Below are positions 56,671-64,000 of a stretch of DNA of 64,000 nt, piece by piece; the first letter of the stretch is position 1; the number at the start of each line of letters is the position of its first letter. Made by a program: the position numbers and the translations under genes. The notes beneath the pieces were generated by a model. That model had not been told where the DNA came from and did no database searches. It worked only from the letters and a program-made list of their open reading frames with translations. The DNA comes from Gamarada debralockiae (lineage: Eukaryota; Ascomycota; Leotiomycetes; Helotiales; Hyphodiscaceae): NCBI GenBank assembly GCA_002803225.1, contig NXFV01001372.1, positions 43,922 through 107,921 on the forward strand. The letters run 5' to 3'.

Positions 56671-58008
56671 CATACTCGGGTGCACCAAATGCGAACCTCC
56701 GATGTTCATTCGGGCCTTTCATCACTGGATTTTAAGGGGAGAGTTCAGTTTTATCCAAGCGCTTTCCTTGGACGACGTACTTCTGAAACTTGTTTGAGAG
56801 TGTTGGATAGAGTTCATCCCCTGATCCACCTATAACGGAGAATCTGGAGGTGATCCGTGAGGACTATTGGAGGAGCATGAATTCATCAGATGGTTAATCG
56901 TTCCTCGATACTTTGGTCTAGGATCTTGAATTCTTGCGAGATCATGCGGAAAGCGAGACATTCCCGTGTTCTTGGCTCCTTGAGACGAGCCTTCGAATCC
57001 CAACTGCTGCTTTTTTCGAGGAAGAAAACAGCAGTGAATTCCATTCTTTTAAGTTTTCTCTTTCCCTTTCCATGATTTCATGTTCAAAGTTGATCAAACT
57101 TGAAATACATTCGAAGCCCGCTCCACGTGATAGTGGGCAGCAATTGGCAAATGTTCACTTGCCCGGGCCGACTGTCGGTCCACCATGGTTTCAACTGAAA
57201 CATACCTGGGGAAAGTTCTGCCCTAGCAAAATTAAGCTCGGAGCTTGGATGCACGTAATGACTGTTTCGAAACATCATTTCTCGCTTAATTGGCCTACAA
57301 TGTTGGGGTTTTGGTGGGGTGGACCAGGCGAACCATCGAACGACAAGGACGTGCGCCCTTCTCTGAGGAAAAAACCTTAATTCTTGTACATCTTATGCTA
57401 TCTGGGTTAATATACTCCCTATCCCTTCGCATCAATCCGATAGGGGTTGTACCAAGGCATCTAGCTCCAAGGAGAATTCCTTAACTTTAATTCATGGGTT
57501 CGACGATCTCCCCGACCAATGGAATAAACGGTTCCAGTTGAATGCAACGACTTTGTCTCTAGGATGCACGAAAACTAAAATATTTAGGCACCGTATGCAC
57601 CTCGAATTCTGCTTGCTGCGTAACGGGATCCGAACTTCGTACCGTGAATCTCCTCCCAAGGATGATAGATAAGATGACTTTGTTTCCGAGTTGGTCTCAG
57701 TCTTGCGTTCGAACCGTTCATGCGTGACTCGTACCTGATTTATATGCCGTCTTGTCGTCTTATAAAGATAACATTAGAAACCGCTGGCCGAGTCTCGATT
57801 CTTGTCCTTCGTTGAACATTCCTTAGCTTCTCATCAGACAAAAAAAGTCTTCTTGGCTTTGCCGGGCAAAGAAAGGACGCCCGCGCCTATTCAACTCTTT
57901 CACCATCTCATAATATACTTGTTCGGCCATTTACTATGGTCGTTCACAACAAACAGGCATTCATTAATACAACCGCTATCCCTGCCATTCACCTTTTCGA
58001 TCACCATA
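56671..58008. other. Gene-free region upstream of the membrane protein
   Basis: Only short ORFs are present. The ORF open from 57802 runs in frame into the membrane-protein gene but is probably its 5' leader. A further CACGTG is at 57125. Otherwise nothing is seen. Confidence 0.4.
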
Positions 58009-59975
58009 ATGTCTAAAGTATTTTCATTCGCCAACACTCAACATCTGCGAAGGCGGCAACCACCACCGCCTCTCCGCATGCTGGCGATAGACTCTTCGCC
58101 GGCTCAATCCCCTCGTTCGCCTCCGGCGACCCCGCCCCCACCACCTCCAGCGCCACCGTCTCCAACCGCATGTGCCTGTAATGGTCAAATAGCATCAGCC
58201 CAAGCATCTGCCTCTCAGAACGTCGCTTCAATCTCAGCTGCAGCCGCAAACTTCGTCAGCTCTGCTCAAGCAGCACAATCTTCCCTCCAGCAAAGCATCG
58301 ACGTAGCCAATTCCGCCTTAAAAAGTCTACAAGACTCCTATTCACTCGCTTTGTTATCAGCATCTGCATCTTTGGGAGTCGCAAGCAACAGGGTGGCATT
58401 TGCAACTTCATACGCCAACTCAGCAATCGCTGCCCAAGCTTCAGCACAGCAAACGGCTAGCGCAGCCTTGTCAAGTGTTCAAAATTCGACTTCCGTTGCT
58501 CTGCCAATTGTTGCGTCTTCGGCCGCACCCAGTGCTTCCGGTGCTCTCGCGTCCGCGACGAGTATGGTGAATGTCGCTCAATCCAGTTCCAGTCTGGCAA
58601 TTAGCAGTGCAAACGCTAGTGCAGACACAGCTACTTCGAAAGGTGAGCCTCAACACTCCCCTTTCCAATGAAATCATACTCACAACCGCCCAGCAACAGC
58701 TACGTTTGAAGTTGGTGGGGAGTCCTTTGTACAACCAACAGTACGTTTCTCCTTTCTTCGCGACAACAAGCCACTAACCTCCCAAAGCAGCGTCCAGCAT
58801 CAACTACAGTCACAATTTGTCACTTCACATCCACCACCGCTCTCAGAATCATCACCGCCGTCTTATCAACAATTCTTCTCTTCCTCCTCCTGATCCTCCT
58901 TTATCTCCTCTTTACACGTTGTAGAGAGCACCGCAAGTCACGAAATCACTGCAATGCCGAAGGTTTACTTGAGGTCCGCGAAGCGCGAGAAATGAAGCCC
59001 CATGATGTCGCCCTTCTAAATGCCAAACAAGGGCTCGAGTCCCGAAAAGGCTCCTCGGCGAGCTATTACCGACGAGAAAAGATTCCCATGTCGCCTATCG
59101 CTTCGCCCATGAAACCACTATCACCCTTCTCTCCAGGAACGAATCGCTCTCACAACTTCTCATCAACAGAGACAAACCAATTCCCAACCCGCAATACCCA
59201 CGGCATTTCACCTCGACCCAGCGAAAGGCGACTATCCTCATCTGTCCCATTCTCCTTAACTCCCTTCTTTCATCCCGACGCCAAACGCCCATCCTCGCCC
59301 ACAGTCAGCACGCACATTCTATCTCGACGCTACATCCCACCTCAGAATCAAAAGCCTACACTACAAGTCATGATCCCCAACCGTACCTCCGACTCCACCT
59401 CGCCAAGTCAAGACGTCCCACTTTCTCAATTCCCCCGCCCCCAAGGAAGATCTCTCACACACCCCAACCAACTACAGAAGATCTTCTGGTCCTTCCCACC
59501 CGCAACCACTGAGCCTCCACACCCCGCTTTCGCGTCCGAAACCTCAACTCCAAGTTTTGGGTTCCAAACAATCCCGCCTCCTCTTTCCCCGATGTCGAAG
59601 TCGCCGGTGTTTCCTACGCATGCGAATTTGAAAGCCAGTTCCATCAGACCCACAAACCAACAGCTCAAGCCCTCGAAGAGTTTGTCTGCACTGAAGCAGA
59701 AAAAGGTCCTTGGGGAAAACACGCTGGAGATGAAACAGCGATCGAAATCCGTCACTGACAAGACGGTCTCGGCTCTCATCAGCGAGATTGATGCGTTGAC
59801 TCGCGAACAAGAGCGACGGCGACGAATTGAGGGGTGGTTGGACACGCCCGGGTGGGGTGAGGGAAGCATTAGGTCTGTCGGGACAGGACGTCCACGACAA
59901 CACAGTGTGACGACAGTCGCAACACTGGCGACGCAGGAAGGGAGCGGGGAGATTTATATTGGTGAAGCATTTTGA
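58009..59975 (+). CDS. Single-pass membrane protein with Ala/Ser-rich ectodomain and Pro/Ser-rich cytoplasmic tail
   Basis: Exons: 58009..58642, 58694..58740 and 58791..59975. Introns are 51 bp (phase 1) and 50 bp (phase 0). The product is 621 residues. The ATG at 58009 is used; the same frame is open back to 57802, but that stretch looks like leader. The N-terminal part has a Pro run (PPPPPPAPPSP), CACNG and a long Ala/Ser/Gln-rich helical repeat (SAQAAQSSLQQSIDVANSAL). There is one TM helix at about 247-268 (IITAVLSTILLFLLLILLYL), then a basic RCREHRKSR stop-transfer. The cytoplasmic tail is Ser/Pro-rich with a coiled-coil-like ISEIDALTREQERRRRIEG near the C-terminus. No signal peptide is obvious, so topology is uncertain. 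It resembles fungal Mid2/Wsc-like sensors in layout only. Confidence 0.72.
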
Positions 59976-60881
59976 CGATGTCGGACATTTGGATCCGGCG
60001 TCCGGCGTCCGGCGTAGGGAGTTTAAAATGTACTAATAAAGTGTACTAGATCGTGAAAGGTTGAAAGAATGCATGTCTGTTAGTCAGAGGAAACCACAAT
60101 TGGGGTCATGACTGGAAATGGGAATGATGTGTGGATAAATGTACATGTATATACTGTATATTGGTGTATGAGCTATATGTATTTGTACGTATTGTGCATA
60201 GAAATTAGAAAAGGCATGCCTTGGTTCATCGTACTGCAGTTCAGTGATTTCGGGTCATTCGGGAGATTCAATGCAGGACATAGGAAAAGTAACGTCCATC
60301 CCTGCGTGCCGAAAAAATGATAGGTACTTTGACTTTAAGTATCTTAAAATTTGTACACACCTTAATATCTCCTATAATTTTTATAAGTTATATTCCGTGG
60401 CTACTCCCGGACACCCTAAACCCCTCCCACTAGAAAATCACGTTCGCATTGTCGCCCTCAGGCTTGATTTGCAAAGAGTCTCCTTTTATAGCATAACGGA
60501 CTTCGAGCTCTTACTATCCCTAATACTTATAAAGGGGTCTTATTCAAGCACTAAGGCCTCACACCTAAAGGAAATCGTCATTAGCCTTGTGGCTGCTGTG
60601 GCGCGCAAATTTATGCATGATGTACCTCGGATCAAAGCGAGTGACGATTTTGGTTAGTGCGAAACAGCCCCGCAATATTTACACCGTAATTTCAACTATA
60701 AAGCCTTAGGCATAAAGGCCAACAGTGGCTGGAGGCGGTGCCTTGTGCGCCACATCCAGCTTAGTAATGACTTCAATGCCTGGCGTAGTTGGTCCAGGCA
60801 CGAAATCGTGAACATGTACTCATCAGGATGGCTACGGTGCTCTATATTGCACTGTGTGGAGCACAAAGAGATCGCAATTTG
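59976..60881. other. Intergenic
   Basis: A short tandem of CGGCGTC (about 59997-60015) and unremarkable ORFs (60244-60657). The fragment ENHVRIVALRLDLQRV near 60430-60480 is reminiscent of a recombinase or HTH remnant but too short to assign. Confidence 0.35.
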
Positions 60882-62920
60882 CTACCTAAGCTCAAATTCG
60901 GTTTCTACACATTGTGGTGTCGCTTGCAAACCATAACGGAATGCTTCTCCGTCCATGATTCCGTGAACATATGCATCGCCAACCAACTGCCAGCAAATAC
61001 TAGTGTTCGGCCCAGAGAGTTTTCGAAGAACTACTGGAACGCTACATCCGTATATAATACAGAGATTGTCACCCATTTTTGCACTTTGAGGTACGAGACC
61101 AACTAAGGTGCTTTTGTTGGGACTGTTCGCTTTTGACCGAAACGTTCGGCGATTCCATATAACATCACGAACGACTTCAAGATATCTCTTGACGTAATCA
61201 GGCTGTTCCGTGTCCAGAAGCTCCTCAATATCAATGCTGTACATGTGCTCGAAGAGGTTATCGGATTCGTCAGCTTCTGGAGCCTTAGAGCTAATTTGCA
61301 ACAAGTGAAGCATCGCTAATTGATAAAATGACGGCGCGCGTTCCATTCTGTCGTCACGATCTGCGCACAGGGTACGCCAAATAGCGTCTGGAAGATTGAC
61401 AAGTCCTGAATGCGGATTGCGGGAGATGGTTCCGAGTATTTCCAGGCACTCCTTCGTTACGATTGCATTCGCCATTCTCGTTGATACTTGATCAATCTCT
61501 CCAAGAATAATGCCCTTGGCATAGAGTGACCCAGTGCATGAGCCCTCATCCTTGCTCTTACCAATAGAAGCATGAGGTTTTGAACCGTTATGAGTGTTGT
61601 AGGTTCGTTTTGGGAGCTGCCAACAAGCGGATTGCCATGTAGACGTTGCTTTAGCCGCCATGAAGGATCTCCAAAAGGTAGACGTTCTCTAGTGGCTATC
61701 CATGAAGGGTGCTTGTCAGAAGACGAAGTTGGAGCCCAAGGACGACATATCAAGTCTAGAGACTCCGAACGATGGCAGCAGTGTAGAATGAAGTCCGCAT
61801 AAACATCCAGTATAGGTTTACTATAGTCTGGAATTATGACACCTTCAGACTCATCCGACTCTGAAATTGGAGTTCCGTCATTGGCCAGATTCAAAAGGGC
61901 ATATATTGTATCGCGATGGTCAGTAGTCTCGCTGAATGTCCCGAATTCCACAAGTGTCTCGAGAGACATTGTACGATAGAGAATGTCTCCTTGCTCAGAC
62001 TTTCGGAAGACGCGTTCGACAGTATCCAGAAGTCTAACAGCGGGTGAGTCGTTAAAGTTCGCCAGGAGCTCTACCAACATTTTTTTTCCTGTAAGGCTTG
62101 AGAGTCGCGGTATGCTGTTGAGCCTAGCTCGAACTAGGTTTATTGCCATGAAAAAATGGCCTACATGGACTTGGCGATCGCCACAAAGAATGGCTGTGTC
62201 GGCTGAAAAAGCCGCTTCTTGTAGGACCCAACCTCGCCGAAACCAGGGCCTTTCCAGAATATTTGCCAGAGTACTAAAACCGTATTGTTCCCACCACGAA
62301 CTGCCCCACTGAAATTGGGGCCGCACAAGCTCGCGGACGAAGTCCATCGCAAACTTGCTTGTTGAGTCCTCTTCACCTAACCAGACAAACACACCGCTAG
62401 CACTGCAATATATTGCTGACATTTGCCTCACTTGTGCATTCCTTTCCACCTCATCAGCCTGATTGATACATAATGAATCTACCCAAAGGTGGATTTGACC
62501 TTGCGATAGCCTTATTCGTTGCAGAGCATTAAAAAGATTTGGTGGTATCGACGTCTCAGTATTGTTTATGAGAATACGGTGGATAGCAGGTTCATGGCCC
62601 CAAACGTAGCTGAGAGCATGGTATGGCGGAGCGTTTTCAAAGTTTACCGTCTGAATGTGACCGAGTAGTTTAGTTGCAAAGTCTCCAGGATCAAGGGTCA
62701 GAACACGGAACTGGAAATCCGGAAGCGGAAGAGAGTAGACCTCGGGGTATGTGGTAGCCAAGCTGTCCTTTGTGGATCTTTGTCCTCGTGGATCGAGATG
62801 ATTGAGTGAATGAATATGGTTCAGGTTTGGCTTTTGTTCCTTCTCTCGACTCTCATGTACAGTAAAGTTCGAAATCGGCTTCAGTTCCGAATATACAATG
62901 ATTTTATTTTGGACCCACAT
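60882..62920 (-). pseudogene. HET-domain (heterokaryon incompatibility-type) protein with one frameshift
   Basis: The minus-strand frame from the ATG at 62920 encodes the HET domain: FQFRVLTLDPGDF, APPYHALSYVWG, QGQIHLWVDSLCINQADE and ERNAQVRQMSAIYCSA. LERPWFRRGWVLQEAAFS, TMSLETLVEFGTFSETTDHRDTIYALLNLA and DYSKPILDVYADFIL follow. At about 61600-61640 the coding frame changes: the C-terminal part PKRTYNTHNGSK..SLYAKGIILGEI..VHGIMDGEAFRYGL, typical of HET proteins, is in the next frame. The locus is 2039 bp, one base short of a whole number of codons, so a single-base deletion (or sequencing error in the CCCAAAAC run) fits best; no workable intron spans it. HET proteins trigger incompatibility cell death. 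Confidence 0.82.
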
Positions 62921-62931
62921 TTTAATGGGAA

Positions 62932-63168
62932 CTAACCACTTATAGCTAGCCTAATTCCAGACCCCTGCATTCGCTTATTTCCCCTGCTCTGAGGCGTTGC
63001 ACGTGAAGTGAGACTTCTGCCTGAGGATTTCGTCATGTCACGGGTCATCGGCGGTATTTCTGCTGTGTCAGTGCAACCTACAACGTCAGCTATTTCAGCA
63101 GGAGGACAGTTACTAAGGAGCATGTCGCGAATCTGCGCATGCTGCGAATCTGCAAGGTTCGGCGCCAT
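62932..63168 (-). mobile_element. Tc1-type transposase N-terminal (HTH) fragment
   Basis: The frame beginning MAPNLADSQHAQIRDMLL at 63168 and running through SNCPPAEIADVVGCT is the HTH start of a Tc1-like fungal transposase. After about 30 residues the similarity fades and the frame runs to 62932 without the rest of the enzyme. It sits just upstream of the HET gene, in the same orientation. Confidence 0.5.
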
Positions 63169-63818
63169 TCTGGGGAGTGATTGTTTTCGAGCGAGACATC
63201 TTCGTTGGCGTGCTGTTGTCGAACAGACAAGTTTCACGATACAGAGGTCCGTGCGCACGTCTTTGCATTAAATGAATTGAGCCTCAAACCAAGCGCCAGC
63301 GCCTCGCCTTTACCGCGACTCTCTTCGATCCTCTATTCCTATGAAAAGATCAAGAGCCGCACAAGTTCTGAATTCTAACTTCGTACATCTTCATATTCAG
63401 TCCAAGCTAAATAGTTCTTGTGCCGGCTCGGAATTTCGGAAATACCACCAACCGAATCCTCGAAGTGCCTTCGACAATTGTCCTTTCCTTCGTGTACAAC
63501 CTGCAATTACACAGCGCTCCTATTGCGCTTAGCTGCCCCAAGAAAGCCGGCGACAGCAAAACAGCAAAACCCATCAACAATAACAAACTCTAAGCTGCAC
63601 CTTTCCAGCCCGAGCCCGAGGCGCGCACTACCCATAACCACCCTCTAACAGTCGTCTAGCTCACTCAAGTGAATGATCCTCCACACATAGCTCTACCAAT
63701 TATCTGGCTAATCAGATGTAGAATATCAACGTCTCTTTGTAGTTCGAGTTTATATTTGATAGCAGCTGAGCGATAGCAAAACACTAGGAGTGTGCTTGAC
63801 CCCCTTTATTCGGGTACT
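63169..63818. other. Intergenic
   Basis: Only short ORFs. No motif seen. Confidence 0.4.
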
Positions 63819-64000
63819 TCAGCGCGGATCTCGATTCCTTTTATGTTCTGCTTTTGCCCTGGCCGTCAAGCGATCCCTAAGCGTATCTGGGTGATCCTTC
63901 CCGAGCATTGTCTCCTGGAGCTGGAGCGCGTGCCGGTACATCGCCTCGGCCTCTGCGTACTTGCCCTGGCTGTCAAGCGATCCTGCGAGGTACATCATGC
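63819..64000 (-). CDS. C-terminus of a TPR (kinesin-light-chain-type) protein, runs off right edge
   Basis: Sixty codons ending in a TGA (63821..63819). The sequence LAGSLDSQGKYAEAEAMYRH, ALQLQETMLGKDHPDTLRD is one TPR_12-type repeat of the 42-residue kind, followed by a short basic tail (LTARAKAEHKRNRDPR). Such repeats in Pezizomycotina commonly form the C-terminus of NB-ARC or NACHT NLR-like proteins, but the nucleotide-binding part would be outside the window. The initiator is off the edge; the first ATG visible at 63998 is not necessarily the start. Confidence 0.65.
   Translation of the reverse strand, partial: MMYLAGSLDSQGKYAEAEAMYRHALQLQETMLGKDHPDTLRDRLTARAKAEHKRNRDPR

Noticed and set aside
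57802..58008. N-terminal extension of the membrane protein
   Set aside because: The frame is open but shows leader-like composition and no conserved feature; the ATG at 58009 is preferred.
59426..59903. Minus-strand ORFs of 119-147 codons
   Set aside because: Antisense to the membrane-protein tail; no motif.
1..64000. tRNA, rRNA or CRISPR features
   Set aside because: A few GTTCGAA words were checked (e.g. near 57706 and 38183), but no cloverleaf could be folded by eye, and there are no regularly spaced identical repeats as in CRISPR arrays.

Overview
The window is nuclear DNA of a filamentous ascomycete (Pezizomycotina). The evidence is spliceosomal introns of about 45-120 bp with GT..AG ends, secreted enzymes and families typical of that group (HET, 2EXR, GtaA glutaminase, DUF3435 recombinase, fungal caspase-like proteins), and transition-type nonsense mutations in transposons that look like repeat-induced point mutation (RIP). 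A leotiomycete is my guess, but the sequence alone does not settle it.

Layout. At 1-576 (minus strand) lies the 5' end of a spliced caspase-like protease gene that runs off the left edge; at 1.3-2.3 kb is an unrecognised broken gene. At 2.5-12.1 kb is a conserved block: sorting nexin SNX4/ATG24 (-), LETM1-type Mdm38 (-), mitochondrial-type adenylate kinase (+), secreted PI-PLC X-domain protein (-) and histidine acid phosphatase (+). A dead GST (12.6-13.4 kb) precedes the most unusual gene, 13535-16879 (-): four exons giving about 1058 residues, with an N-terminal caspase fold, nuclear-localisation-like clusters and three C-terminal C2H2 zinc fingers arranged as a duplicated helix-plus-finger module. 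Then come a broken flavin monooxygenase, secreted glutaminase A (+), a broken PAF-acetylhydrolase-like gene, a four-TM protein (-), a 1623-residue ABCA transporter (-) and a DUF5672 protein (+).

From 34 to 42 kb the DNA is transposon-rich: P450 remnant, RIP-like Tc1/mariner transposase, a solo LTR with perfect 5-bp target duplication, a secreted beta-propeller gene, and a DUF3435 tyrosine recombinase relic. At 41.8-50.2 kb are a SET-domain gene with one in-frame TAG, a 2EXR protein with an RG-rich tail, an intact FAD monooxygenase and a secreted Thr-rich, Cys-rich protein. At 52-57 kb are a decayed ankyrin array, a fragment of a GH55-like glucanase, and a degenerate tandem array carrying CACGTG. 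At 58-64 kb are a single-pass membrane protein with a long Pro/Ser-rich cytoplasmic tail, a HET-domain gene with one frameshift, a Tc1 HTH fragment and the C-terminus of a TPR protein.

How it fits together. The housekeeping genes (endosomal sorting, mitochondrial ion and nucleotide homeostasis) look like conserved background. Around them sit pieces of fungal self/non-self recognition and regulated cell death: two caspase-like proteases, HET, ANK and TPR. The caspase-zinc-finger protein is the best candidate for something undescribed. Most decayed loci are single-copy genes with frameshifts rather than simple RIP victims.
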